From NCBI GenBank assembly GCA_902601705.1, contig CACKNV010000004.1, positions 37,971-101,970 of the forward strand: DNA of 64,000 bases, written 5' to 3'. The notes beneath the pieces were generated by a model, which was not told where the DNA came from, searched no databases, and was given only the letters and a program-made list of their open reading frames with translations. Positions 26,212 to 34,978 of the stretch are shown in pieces (within the stretch, counting starts at the first letter, position 1; every line of letters begins with the position of its first letter). Position numbers and translations under genes: made by a program. The stretch comes from an uncultured Pelagibacteraceae bacterium. Lineage in GTDB: Bacteria; Pseudomonadota; Alphaproteobacteria; Pelagibacterales; Pelagibacteraceae.

Positions 26212-26597
26212 AGAATTTTCCAAGTTCCAGAGGCAGAAACGACAATTTCTTTATCATTAGAAATTTCACAGCTTATAAAAACAAGAGTCTTTGTTTTTTT
26301 TAAAATTTTTACATTTCCTTTAAGCTTGTCACCTAATTGACCTGCTGAAATGAATTTCATATCTAAATTTATAGTCACACATCTTCTATCGCCAGCTACC
26401 CTATGAGCAGCTGTGCCCATTCCTGTATCTGCAATGGAAGCAAGGAAACCACCATGAGCAATTTTTCCAGTGTTTAAGTGTATTTCTTTTACTTCAACAA
26501 TAAATTCGTATTGTGTTTCGCTGATCTGTTTTAATTCCAGACCACCTAAATGCTTCATATAACCTTTATTAGTTTCGTCCATAATTTTTCTTATCAT
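26208..26597 (-). CDS. PaaI-type hotdog-fold thioesterase
   Basis: Acyl-CoA thioesterase of 129 residues. The hotdog core contains GKIAHGGFLASIADTGMGTAAH, with the catalytic-region HGG and the acidic residue on the central helix. The substrate could be an aryl- or short acyl-CoA. The start may be at 26597 or, five codons later, at 26582. In both cases it overlaps the 3' end of the EamA gene, so the two are coupled. Confidence 0.82.
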   Translation of the reverse strand: MIRKIMDETNKGYMKHLGGLELKQISETQYEFIVEVKEIHLNTGKIAHGGFLASIADTGMGTAAHRVAGDRRCVTINLDMKFISAGQLGDKLKGNVKILKKTKTLVFISCEISNDKEIVVSASGTWKIL

Positions 26598-27471
26598 ATA
26601 TTGGCATTAGTTGTGAGAAAATTACAGCAACTAATATTAAAAATATTCCTAAAACTTTAATTTCATTTAAGAATTGGTCTAATATTAACCATGCTAAAAT
26701 TGCTGCGAAAACACCTTCCAACGAGAAAACTATTGCAGCAGGAGCCGGAGATATATTTTGTAAACTGTATGTTTGTAATAAAAAAGCAAGGCCACTTGAT
26801 AGAATTCCCACATATAAAACTTCGTATGAATCTTTTAAAAAACTACTAAACGTTGGGTCTTCAAAATAAAACATTGGACCAATCAAAACTAAGCATGCCA
26901 CAAAACATTGGGACATTGCTATAGTTATAGGAAAGTTAAACATTTCAACCGTTTTTCTAATAAGCAAAATATGGACTCCCCAACAAAAGGCACTTAAGAT
27001 ACCTAAAGTATCACCCAATCTTACCGAATAATTATTAAGTTCGCTTAGAAGTAAGCCGCCAAGTATACAGACAAAAACCGATGGCCAAATAGACCAGTGC
27101 ATTTTTTTTGAAAATATAAAGTAAGAAATTACAGGAACGACTAAAACATAGAAGACTGTAAAAACACCGGTGTTTGCTACATCGGTATATATTAAAGAAA
27201 TCTGTTGTAGCTCTTGACCTATGGCTAAAACAAATCCCAAATAAAATAAAAAATAAGCTATTTTCCTTTTATCAAGTTTTTTGAAATTTATATTTTTAAA
27301 TTCAAAAATGAAAAAGAAAGGAACCAAAGTTAAAAATCCTATTAAAAATCTTCCTACATTAAAAGTATGAGGTCCAATAAAATCCATACCCATGTCTTGC
27401 GCCACAAAAGCTGAGCCCCAAAGAACAGACGTAACAATAGCGCAAATTAGCGAGAACGATTTTTTATCCAT
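26569..27471 (-). CDS. EamA/DMT-family transporter
   Basis: Ten-helix membrane protein of 300 residues made of two EamA repeats, each ending in a helix pair. The early TSVLWGSAFVAQ and the second-repeat SLEGVFAAILAWLILDQ motifs are characteristic of drug/metabolite exporters of the RhaT/YdcZ kind. Substrate unknown. It is followed by the overlapping thioesterase gene and preceded by the pyruvate dehydrogenase genes on the same strand. Confidence 0.87.
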   Translation of the reverse strand: MDKKSFSLICAIVTSVLWGSAFVAQDMGMDFIGPHTFNVGRFLIGFLTLVPFFFIFEFKNINFKKLDKRKIAYFLFYLGFVLAIGQELQQISLIYTDVANTGVFTVFYVLVVPVISYFIFSKKMHWSIWPSVFVCILGGLLLSELNNYSVRLGDTLGILSAFCWGVHILLIRKTVEMFNFPITIAMSQCFVACLVLIGPMFYFEDPTFSSFLKDSYEVLYVGILSSGLAFLLQTYSLQNISPAPAAIVFSLEGVFAAILAWLILDQFLNEIKVLGIFLILVAVIFSQLMPIYDKKNYGRN

Positions 27472-27495
27472 CAGGGGTTAATAGTTTAAGAAAAT

Positions 27496-28758
27496 CTAAA
27501 CAGCAAGCTTAAAGGCAAAATCTTTGCCAAGACATTTTCCAAGATAGACACAAAATCTAGCACCTTCTGCTCCATCTATTAATCTGTGATCATAAGATAG
27601 TGATATTGGAAGTATCTTTTTAGAAATTATTTGATTTTTCTCTTTAACAAGTCGATCGAAAGTTCTTCCAACTCCTAAAATGGCTACCTCTGGCGGGTTA
27701 ATTATAGGTGTAAAATGTGTTCCGCCAATTCCTCCTAAACTTGAGATAGTCATCGATCCACCAAAAAATTCTTTTTTATCAATCTTAAGTTCTCTACAAA
27801 GTTGACTTGTATTTTTAAGCTCTTCCCCAATTTTTTGAATACTCATTTGATCAACGTTTCTCAATTTTGGAACCATTAGGCCATGAGGAGTATCAACGGC
27901 AAAACCGATATGAAAATATTTTTTATAAATAATTTTATTACTCTCAGAGTTTAATGATGCGTTAAAATTAGGAAATTCTTTTAGAGCACTCACTAAGGCT
28001 TTTGCAATAAAAGCAAGAGGAGTTACTTTTATTTTTTCACCAGTATAATAATCGTACAAAGAATTTCTAAACTGTTCCATGTCAGTAACATCTATTTCAT
28101 CATGTTGAGTAACATGTGGAATTTCTGTCCAAGATCTGACTAAATGTGGTCCCGAAAGTTTCTTAACACGTGGTAGATCTTGTGTTGCAATTTCCCCAAA
28201 TTCTTCGTGAGAATATTCTTCCACATATTTTGTAACTTCTTTTTTTTGCACCTCACCTTGAGAAACTGTAACTTGAGATCTTACAAAATTTTTAACATCT
28301 TCGGCTGAAACTCTTCCAGCACGTTGTGTGCCAGAAATTTTAGAAATATCCGCTCCCAGCTCTCTTGCAAATTTTCTTATTTTTGGACTTGCAGAACTTT
28401 TTCCTGAAGCAGGAACACTAGGTGCGGGTTGTTGCTTTTGTACCTGGACTACTTCATTTTGTGTTTTTTGTTTTACTGGTTCTTTTTTAGATTTTTCTTT
28501 TGCAGCTTCATTTCGCTCTTGCGTTGACTCTAAAGTAAGAATTAAATCCCCCTTATTAATTTTATCACCTACAGAAACATTAATTTTTTCTATCTTACCT
28601 TCGTGAGTTGAGGGCACCTCAACACTTGATTTGTCACTTTCTAAAGTTATTAAAGAGTCGTTTTTTTTAATGACTTGACCTTTTTTAACGAGAACTTCGA
28701 TAACCTCGACATCTTTAAAGTCACCCATATCTGGAACTAAAATTTTTTGAATTGCCAT
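27496..28758 (-). CDS. aceF: Pyruvate dehydrogenase E2 (dihydrolipoamide acetyltransferase)
   Basis: Core of the pyruvate dehydrogenase complex. One lipoyl domain (residues 1-78) carries the lipoyl lysine Lys43 in ESDKSSVEVP. A Pro/Ala/Gln linker follows, then the peripheral subunit-binding domain (about 124-160, SPKIRKFARELGADIS) and the catalytic domain with its SYDHRLIDGAEGARF active site. One lipoyl domain, as against three in Escherichia coli. Separated by one base from aceE, which carries a very similar lipoyl domain. Confidence 0.94.
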   Translation of the reverse strand: MAIQKILVPDMGDFKDVEVIEVLVKKGQVIKKNDSLITLESDKSSVEVPSTHEGKIEKINVSVGDKINKGDLILTLESTQERNEAAKEKSKKEPVKQKTQNEVVQVQKQQPAPSVPASGKSSASPKIRKFARELGADISKISGTQRAGRVSAEDVKNFVRSQVTVSQGEVQKKEVTKYVEEYSHEEFGEIATQDLPRVKKLSGPHLVRSWTEIPHVTQHDEIDVTDMEQFRNSLYDYYTGEKIKVTPLAFIAKALVSALKEFPNFNASLNSESNKIIYKKYFHIGFAVDTPHGLMVPKLRNVDQMSIQKIGEELKNTSQLCRELKIDKKEFFGGSMTISSLGGIGGTHFTPIINPPEVAILGVGRTFDRLVKEKNQIISKKILPISLSYDHRLIDGAEGARFCVYLGKCLGKDFAFKLAV

Positions 28759-28759
28759 T

Positions 28760-31700
28760 TTATAAATTTGCTGGGAAATCTTTCTCTTTATCTATTTTGT
28801 ACTTTTTAATCGCTTTTTCTGCTTCTTTAGAACCTACAAGTTGTTCTTTTGCTAATGCGCTTAAGGTAAAGGCTACTATATGCTCTTTATCTACTTCAAA
28901 AAATTTTCTAAGATTTTTTCTAGTGTCACTTCTTCCATAACCATCTGTTCCGAATGAATAAAACTTTTTGTCTGTGTAAGGTCTTATTTGATCAGTGAAT
29001 GCTCTTGTATAATCCGAAGCTGCTATGATTGGTCCATCTCTTTTAGATAAACATTTCTGAACATAAGATTTTTTCGCTTTTTTATCTGGGTTAAGAAGAT
29101 TTAATCTCTCGGTTTCCATTCCATCTCTTCTTAACTCATTGAAACTCGTCACACTCCAAATGTCAGCGTCTATATTATATTCTTTTGATAGGATCTTAGA
29201 AGCGGCTATAATTTCTCTTAAAATAGTTCCTGAACCTAATAATTGAACTTTAGTTTTTCCTTTATTTTTTCCCTCTTTAAATAAGTACATACCTTTTAGA
29301 ATTCCTTCATCACAATCCTTAGGTTTTTCTGGATGAGAGTAATTTTCGTTCATTGCAGTGATGTAGTAGAAGACATTCTCTTTCTTTTCATGCATTCTTT
29401 TTAAGCCTTCCCTAAATATTGTTGCCATCTCATAAGCAAATGTTGGATCATAACTAATGCAGTTTGGAATATTTGATGCCAATAATTGGCTGTGCCCATC
29501 CTGGTGTTGTAGTCCTTCTCCAGCTAATGTGGTTCTTCCAGCTGTTGCTCCAATTAAGAACCCTCTAGCTTGGGAGTCACCAGCTGCCCATGCTAGATCT
29601 CCAACTCTTTGAAATCCGAACATAGAATAGAAAATATAAACAGGTATCATCTCGATATCGTGATTAGTGTAAGCAGTTCCTGCTGCAATCCAAGATGACA
29701 TCGCCCCGGACTCATTAATACCTTCCTCTAAAACTTGACCACTTTTATCCTCTCGATATGAACTAAGTTGTTCAGAATCAACCGGCTCATATTTTTGTCC
29801 TTCATGTGCGTAAATACCAATTTTTTGAAAGAATCCCTCCATTCCAAAAGTTCTCGCTTCATCAGGGATGATTGGCACTAACCTTGGTGCAACATTTTTA
29901 TCTCTAAGGAGTGCAGTCATCATTCTCACTAAAGCCATTGTCGTGGACATCTCTTTTTCCCCGGTTGATTTCATGAATTGATCAAAGATGTCTTTTGGTG
30001 GAGCTTTAATTTGTTTAGCAAAAGTTGATCGTTCTGGAATAAAACCTCCTAGTTTTATTCTCTTATCTTTTAAATATTTAATTTCCTCAGAACTCTCACT
30101 TGGTTTGTAATACTCTATGTCTTTTACTTGTTTATCTGTAAGAGGCACATTAAATCTATCTCTATAGTAAATAAGATCCTCTTCATCTAATTTTTTTTGT
30201 TGATGGGTTGTGTTAACACTTTCACCTGTTTTACCCATTCCATATCCTTTGATAGTTTTTGCCAAGATAACCGTAGGTGATCCAGTATGCTGCATTGCTG
30301 CTGCGTAAGCTGCATAAACTTTGTGAGGATCATGACCTCCTCTATTCAATCTCCAAATGTCTTTATCGGTTAAAGAGGAAACAAGCTCAGTAAGTTCAGG
30401 ATATTTTCCAAAAAATTTTTCTCTTACATAAGATCCACCTTTAGCTTTAAATGCTTGGTATTCTCCGTCTACACATTCGTTCATCCTCTTAATAAGAAGA
30501 CCTGTTTTATCTTTAGCCAGTAATTGGTCCCAGTATGATCCCCATATAACTTTTATTACATTCCAACCCGAACCTCTAAAGCTTCCCTCTAATTCCTGAA
30601 TAATTTTACTATTTCCTCGAACAGGTCCGTCCAGTCTTTGCAAATTACAATTTACAACAAAAATCAAATTATCTAATTTTTCACGAGCAGCTAAACCAAT
30701 AGCACCAAGTGACTCCGGCTCATCCATTTCACCATCACCAAGAAATACCCAAATTTTTCTTCCCTCATCTTTAATTAATCCTCTATTGATTAAGTATTTT
30801 AAAAATCTAGCTTGATAGATAGCCATGATAGGCCCAAGACCCATGGACACAGTTGGAAATTGCCAGAACTTTGGCATCAACCAAGGGTGAGGATATGAAG
30901 ACAAACCTCCTTTATTAACTTCTTGTCTAAAACCATCTAGTTGTTTTGAAGTAAGTCTTCCCTCTAAGAAAGCTCTTGCATACATTCCTGGAGCCGAGTG
31001 TCCTTGAAAATAAATTAAATCTCCACCAAACTTATTATTTTTTGCTCTCCAAAAATGATTCATTCCCACATCGTAAAGTGTAGCCGCAGATGCAAAGGTA
31101 CCGATGTGACCACCTAGTTCAGGACTTTTTTTATTAGCCTTAACTACCATCGCTGCCGCGTTCCATCTCACATATGCCCGAATTTTTTTTTCAATATTTT
31201 GATCACCAGGAGATTTAATCTCAGCCTCCGGAGGAATAGTATTTATGTAAGGAGTTGTTCTAGTATCTGGAAGAACCAGACCAGATTTATAAGCTTGATC
31301 AATAACTTTGTTTAATAAGTAACTTGCTCTTGAAGAACCATCATTTTCAATAACTGAATTTAAAGAATCTATCCATTCATTTGTTTCAACAGGATCAATA
31401 TCACCTTTTGAGGCTGGTTCAGCAAAGACTTTCTTAACTTGTCTTACCTGATTGACTTCCCCATTAGTTTTTGGTTTTTCTTGAGTTTGAACTTCTTTAA
31501 CTATTTTTTTTTCTTTTGGAGCGGAGGCAGCTTGACCATTTTCTATTGTTGCTAATACGCTTCCCTCTGAAACTTTATCTCCAATTTTTACTTTTAAATC
31601 TTTGATTTCTCCAGCAGCAGGAGAAGGTATTTCAACACTTGACTTGTCGCTCTCGATTGTAACGATGGGATCATTCTTGTTTATTTGGTCTCCAGGTTTA

Positions 31701-31768
31701 ACTAAAACTTCTATGACCTCAACGTCTTTAAAATCACCTATATCTGGAACTGAAATATTTTGAGCCAT
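28760..31768 (-). CDS. aceE: Pyruvate dehydrogenase E1, homodimeric type, with N-terminal lipoyl domain
   Basis: Thiamine-diphosphate E1 that decarboxylates pyruvate. Residues 1-77 are a complete lipoyl domain with the lipoyl lysine at 42 (ESDKSSVEIP), followed by a linker to about 121. From 122 on it aligns with AceE throughout (about 881 residues, near the 887 of Escherichia coli): ThDP motif GDGEMDE at 344-350 and NCNLQ at 373-377, GFQRVGDLAWAAGD and the C-terminal TDGYGRSDTR. E1 subunits normally lack a lipoyl domain, so this is a fusion. No E3 gene is next to it. Confidence 0.93.
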   Translation of the reverse strand: MAQNISVPDIGDFKDVEVIEVLVKPGDQINKNDPIVTIESDKSSVEIPSPAAGEIKDLKVKIGDKVSEGSVLATIENGQAASAPKEKKIVKEVQTQEKPKTNGEVNQVRQVKKVFAEPASKGDIDPVETNEWIDSLNSVIENDGSSRASYLLNKVIDQAYKSGLVLPDTRTTPYINTIPPEAEIKSPGDQNIEKKIRAYVRWNAAAMVVKANKKSPELGGHIGTFASAATLYDVGMNHFWRAKNNKFGGDLIYFQGHSAPGMYARAFLEGRLTSKQLDGFRQEVNKGGLSSYPHPWLMPKFWQFPTVSMGLGPIMAIYQARFLKYLINRGLIKDEGRKIWVFLGDGEMDEPESLGAIGLAAREKLDNLIFVVNCNLQRLDGPVRGNSKIIQELEGSFRGSGWNVIKVIWGSYWDQLLAKDKTGLLIKRMNECVDGEYQAFKAKGGSYVREKFFGKYPELTELVSSLTDKDIWRLNRGGHDPHKVYAAYAAAMQHTGSPTVILAKTIKGYGMGKTGESVNTTHQQKKLDEEDLIYYRDRFNVPLTDKQVKDIEYYKPSESSEEIKYLKDKRIKLGGFIPERSTFAKQIKAPPKDIFDQFMKSTGEKEMSTTMALVRMMTALLRDKNVAPRLVPIIPDEARTFGMEGFFQKIGIYAHEGQKYEPVDSEQLSSYREDKSGQVLEEGINESGAMSSWIAAGTAYTNHDIEMIPVYIFYSMFGFQRVGDLAWAAGDSQARGFLIGATAGRTTLAGEGLQHQDGHSQLLASNIPNCISYDPTFAYEMATIFREGLKRMHEKKENVFYYITAMNENYSHPEKPKDCDEGILKGMYLFKEGKNKGKTKVQLLGSGTILREIIAASKILSKEYNIDADIWSVTSFNELRRDGMETERLNLLNPDKKAKKSYVQKCLSKRDGPIIAASDYTRAFTDQIRPYTDKKFYSFGTDGYGRSDTRKNLRKFFEVDKEHIVAFTLSALAKEQLVGSKEAEKAIKKYKIDKEKDFPANL

Positions 31769-31776
31769 AATTAGCT

Positions 31777-31782
31777 ATTATA
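31777..31782 (-). promoter_or_regulatory. Likely -10 box of aceE-aceF
   Basis: A perfect TATAAT on the minus strand nine bases before the aceE ATG (31768). No good -35 is visible. The start site would fall only a few bases from the ATG, so the mRNA may be leaderless. Confidence 0.4.
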
Positions 31783-31910
31783 AACTGGGAGCAACATATT
31801 AAAAAATAAATAATTAATAAACATGAAAGAATAGGGCAAATAGTCGGATAAGATCAATTTTTGTCACATTTTCTGCTTTTTTTCGTCAATTAGTTTTATT
31901 CATATGTGAC

Positions 31911-32012
31911 ATGCGTTGGTTAATAAATTTTTTATTTAAAAAAAGAGAGATTAAAACAAATAGGGCTGTTTTAGTTCAGAAAATTATTCTTAAAAAATAC
32001 CTATTAAGATAA
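31911..32012 (+). CDS. Possible 33-residue basic peptide
   Basis: A small frame in the 269-base gap between aceE and the acetoacetyl-CoA synthetase gene. It reads MRWLINFLFKKREIK with a hydrophobic start and a Lys/Arg-rich end (KKYLLR). It has no Shine-Dalgarno, no recognisable family and could be chance. A hairpin (32018-32038) follows, which could end its transcript. The rest of the gap holds A/T-rich sequence without other signals. Confidence 0.25.
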   Translation: MRWLINFLFKKREIKTNRAVLVQKIILKKYLLR

Positions 32013-32017
32013 AAAAA

Positions 32018-32038
32018 TAAAAGCTAAGCTAGCTTTTA
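32018..32038 (+). promoter_or_regulatory. Hairpin covering the acetoacetyl-CoA synthetase start codon
   Basis: TAAAAGCT (32018-32025) can pair with AGCTTTTA (32031-32038), an eight-base-pair stem with a five-base loop. The last A is the first base of the ATG. It could mask translation start or be the remains of a terminator without a T tail. Confidence 0.35.
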
Positions 32039-33969
32039 TGCAAAAGTTTTTGTGGGAACCCTCTAGAAGTAGAAAAGAAAAGTCTCTTCTTGAAGATTTC
32101 TCAAAATTTATAAATCATAAATCTAATTACAATTTTAAAACTTTGTGGAAATGGTCGGTAGATCATCCAGAGGAATTTTGGTCAAAGTTTTGGGATTATT
32201 CAAAGATTATAGGAGATAAAGGAAAAGAAACAATAAAATTTAATAAAATATTTAATAAAACTAAATTTTTTTCAGATTCAAAATTAAATTATACCGAAAA
32301 TATTTTAAAAAAAAAGTCGTCAGATCTTGCAATAAGTTTTTTATCAGAGCAAGGTTTTGAGGAAGAGATTTCTTGGGATCAACTTTATAATAAAGTTTGT
32401 AAGTTTTCAAATTACTTAAAATCTATAGGTTTAAAAAAGGGAGACCGTGTTGCAGCTTATGTTCCTAATAAAATTGAATCTATTATAAGTTTTTTAGCTT
32501 GTGCAAAAAATGGAATTATTTGGTCATCATGTTCTCCAGATTTTGGTACTCAAGGAGTTGTAGATAGATTCAAACAAATTGAACCAAGTATTTTAATCAC
32601 TAGCGATCACTATTTTTATAATGGTAAGAAAATAAATATTCTTGAAAAAATTGAGGATATCTTAAAGGAAATTCCTTCAATTAAAAAAACTTTGGTATTT
32701 GCGTATAATAAAAAAGAAGAGAGTAATCTTCGAAATTATATAAACTTTGATATAGTTTTAGATCAGACAGAAGCAGATGAAAGTTTTGAACGGTTTGAGT
32801 TTAATCATCCTATCTATATTCTATTTTCAAGCGGTACAACTGGAAAACCTAAGTGTATTACACATGGAGCTGGGAATGTTTTAATCGAACATAACAAAGA
32901 ATTTATGCTTCATTGTGATATCAGAGATAATGAAAAGTTATTTTATTACACTACTACTGGCTGGATGATGTGGAATTGGTTGGTGGGAGGAATGGCAACA
33001 GGCTCCTCTATATTTTTATTTGATGGGGCACCTGTTTATCCGAAAATTGATATTCTCTTAGAGTATTGTCAAAAAAAGAAAATTAATCTTTTTGGAGTAA
33101 GCGCTAAATACATCGATCATTTAAAGAATGAAAAATATGACAGCAAAAATTTAGATCTAAGTTCAATAAAAATAATAACATCAACGGGCTCTCCTTTAGC
33201 TGAGGAAAGTTTTAAGTATGTGTACGAAAATATAAAGAAAGATGTTCATCTTGCATCTATTGCTGGAGGAACAGATTTAGTTGGTTGTTTGGTTTTAGGA
33301 AACCTTTACTCAAATGTATACATGGGAGAAATTCAAGGTCAGAGCCTAGGTATCGATGTGGATGTTTTTACTGATGAGGGAAAAAGTGTAAAAGATGGTC
33401 AGAAGGGGGAGTTGGTGGTTAAAAAACCTTTTCCATCAATGCCAGTAAAATTTTGGGGAGATGATGAAGGAAAAAAATATCATAAAGCTTATTTCGATAG
33501 ATTTAAAAATATTTGGCATCATGGCGATTTTATTGAGCGAACTATGAATAATGGTTTTATTATGAGAGGAAGATCTGATGCTACTTTAAATCCAGGAGGT
33601 GTAAGAATAGGAACATCAGAAATTTATCAACAAGTTGAAGACATTGATTTCATAACCGAAGGGTTAGTTGTAGGGCAAGATTACAATGATGATGTAAGGA
33701 TTGTCTTATTTATAACTACAAAAAATAATGAAGAGCTAGATGATGAAAAAATAAAGTCAATTAAATCAAGAATAAGAAAAAACTGCTCTCCAAAACATGT
33801 TCCCTCAATAATTATTAAAGTGCCAGAGATTCCAAGGACAAAAAGCGGCAAAATTGTTGAATTAGCAGTCAGAAAAGTAATTCATGGAGAAACTATTAAT
33901 AATAAAGAAGCTATTGCCAATCCTAAAGCTTTAAAATATTTTGAAAATTTGCCACAGCTAAAATTGTAG
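32038..33969 (+). CDS. Acetoacetyl-CoA synthetase
   Basis: ANL-superfamily ligase that makes acetoacetyl-CoA from acetoacetate, CoA and ATP. At 643 residues, with an N-terminal WEPSRSRKEKSLLEDF and WKWSVDHPEEFW, it matches acetoacetate-CoA ligase rather than acetyl-CoA synthetase. Motifs: FSSGTTGKPKCITHGAG (near 264), YYTTTGWMMWNW, GRSDATLNPGGVRIGT and the C-terminal catalytic Lys in PRTKSGKIVE. The product is the substrate of the thiolase encoded nearby on the other strand. A short hairpin covers its start codon. Confidence 0.92.
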   Translation: MQKFLWEPSRSRKEKSLLEDFSKFINHKSNYNFKTLWKWSVDHPEEFWSKFWDYSKIIGDKGKETIKFNKIFNKTKFFSDSKLNYTENILKKKSSDLAISFLSEQGFEEEISWDQLYNKVCKFSNYLKSIGLKKGDRVAAYVPNKIESIISFLACAKNGIIWSSCSPDFGTQGVVDRFKQIEPSILITSDHYFYNGKKINILEKIEDILKEIPSIKKTLVFAYNKKEESNLRNYINFDIVLDQTEADESFERFEFNHPIYILFSSGTTGKPKCITHGAGNVLIEHNKEFMLHCDIRDNEKLFYYTTTGWMMWNWLVGGMATGSSIFLFDGAPVYPKIDILLEYCQKKKINLFGVSAKYIDHLKNEKYDSKNLDLSSIKIITSTGSPLAEESFKYVYENIKKDVHLASIAGGTDLVGCLVLGNLYSNVYMGEIQGQSLGIDVDVFTDEGKSVKDGQKGELVVKKPFPSMPVKFWGDDEGKKYHKAYFDRFKNIWHHGDFIERTMNNGFIMRGRSDATLNPGGVRIGTSEIYQQVEDIDFITEGLVVGQDYNDDVRIVLFITTKNNEELDDEKIKSIKSRIRKNCSPKHVPSIIIKVPEIPRTKSGKIVELAVRKVIHGETINNKEAIANPKALKYFENLPQLKL

Positions 33970-34028
33970 CGCGTCATTTTCCATTATTTAAGTTTGTTTT
34001 TTCTTAAACTAAATTTGTCTTAAGCTTG

Positions 34029-34068
34029 GCCCTAACCCCTGGAACTCCTATACAAAGGTAGTTAGGGC
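34029..34068. other. Stem-loop between convergent genes
   Basis: GCCCTAAC (34029-34036) and GTTAGGGC (34061-34068) form a perfect eight-base-pair stem around a 24-base loop. It lies between the stop codons of the acetoacetyl-CoA synthetase and deacetylase genes. It is GC-richer than its surroundings and has no T tail on either side, so it is not a standard intrinsic terminator. Confidence 0.45.
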
Positions 34069-34073
34069 TGAGT

Positions 34074-34967
34074 TTAAATAACTTCAGCACAATTTTTGTG
34101 TAGCATGGAATGCAATTCAATTAATTTATTAAAATTTTTGTTGTAACCTCCACCTAAAACACCACACAATGGAATACCTTTCGAATAAAAATTTTCAATT
34201 ACCATTTGATCTCTTTTATTAACTCCTTCGTCAGTAATTTTTAGTTTGCCTAAACGATCTTCAAAGTGAATGTCAACACCAGCAACGTAAAATACAAAAT
34301 CAAACCTATCTTTATTAAGTTCTTTTAAATTTTTTTGAAGAATATTTAAGTACTCGTTATCTTCCATATAATCTTTAAGTTCAATATCAATATCACTCTT
34401 TGATTTCTTAGCAGGATAATTAGAAGCACAATGCATACTAAATGTTAAAACATTTTTATCATTTTTGAATATTTCTGAATTCCCGTTTCCTTGATGGACG
34501 TCTAGATCGACTATGAGTATTTTTTTTGTATATCCTTTATTTTTTAAGTAATTGGCTGCCACAGCTACATCATTAAAGACACAATAACCAGCACCACAGT
34601 CAAATGTAGCATGATGACTACCACCTGCAGTATTGCATGCTACTTTTGAGTCTAAAGCAAGTTTACTAGCTAGCACTGTTCCACCGGTCGCTATAAAAGA
34701 TCGTCTAACCACACTATCATTAATTGGAAATCCAATTTTTTTTTGGAGTTTTAAATCCAAAGTCTTATTTTTAATATGATTTATATATTTTAAAGAATGT
34801 GATGTTTTCATTGTTGAAATAGAGCATTCTTTAGGAATATGAAATTTTTTTACAACACTTTCTTCAATTAAATGATTGGCTAGAGCACCAAATTTTTTAA
34901 TTGGAAATTTATTATCTTCGTTAATCTTAGCTACGTAGTCGGGGTGATTAACAACAGGAAGTTCCAT
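34074..34967 (-). CDS. Histone-deacetylase-family amidohydrolase
   Basis: Zinc-dependent deacetylase superfamily (acetoin-utilisation/acetylpolyamine amidohydrolase type), 297 residues. The active-site His pair is in GGSHHATFDCGAGYC. Zinc ligands lie in VDLDVHQGNG and AGVDIHFEDRLG, and the GGGYN turn is at the C-terminus. Bacterial members remove acetyl from small amines or from protein lysine. It lies 11 bases downstream of the thiolase gene. The substrate is unknown. Confidence 0.88.
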   Translation of the reverse strand: MELPVVNHPDYVAKINEDNKFPIKKFGALANHLIEESVVKKFHIPKECSISTMKTSHSLKYINHIKNKTLDLKLQKKIGFPINDSVVRRSFIATGGTVLASKLALDSKVACNTAGGSHHATFDCGAGYCVFNDVAVAANYLKNKGYTKKILIVDLDVHQGNGNSEIFKNDKNVLTFSMHCASNYPAKKSKSDIDIELKDYMEDNEYLNILQKNLKELNKDRFDFVFYVAGVDIHFEDRLGKLKITDEGVNKRDQMVIENFYSKGIPLCGVLGGGYNKNFNKLIELHSMLHKNCAEVI

Positions 34968-34978
34968 TGAAAAACAAT

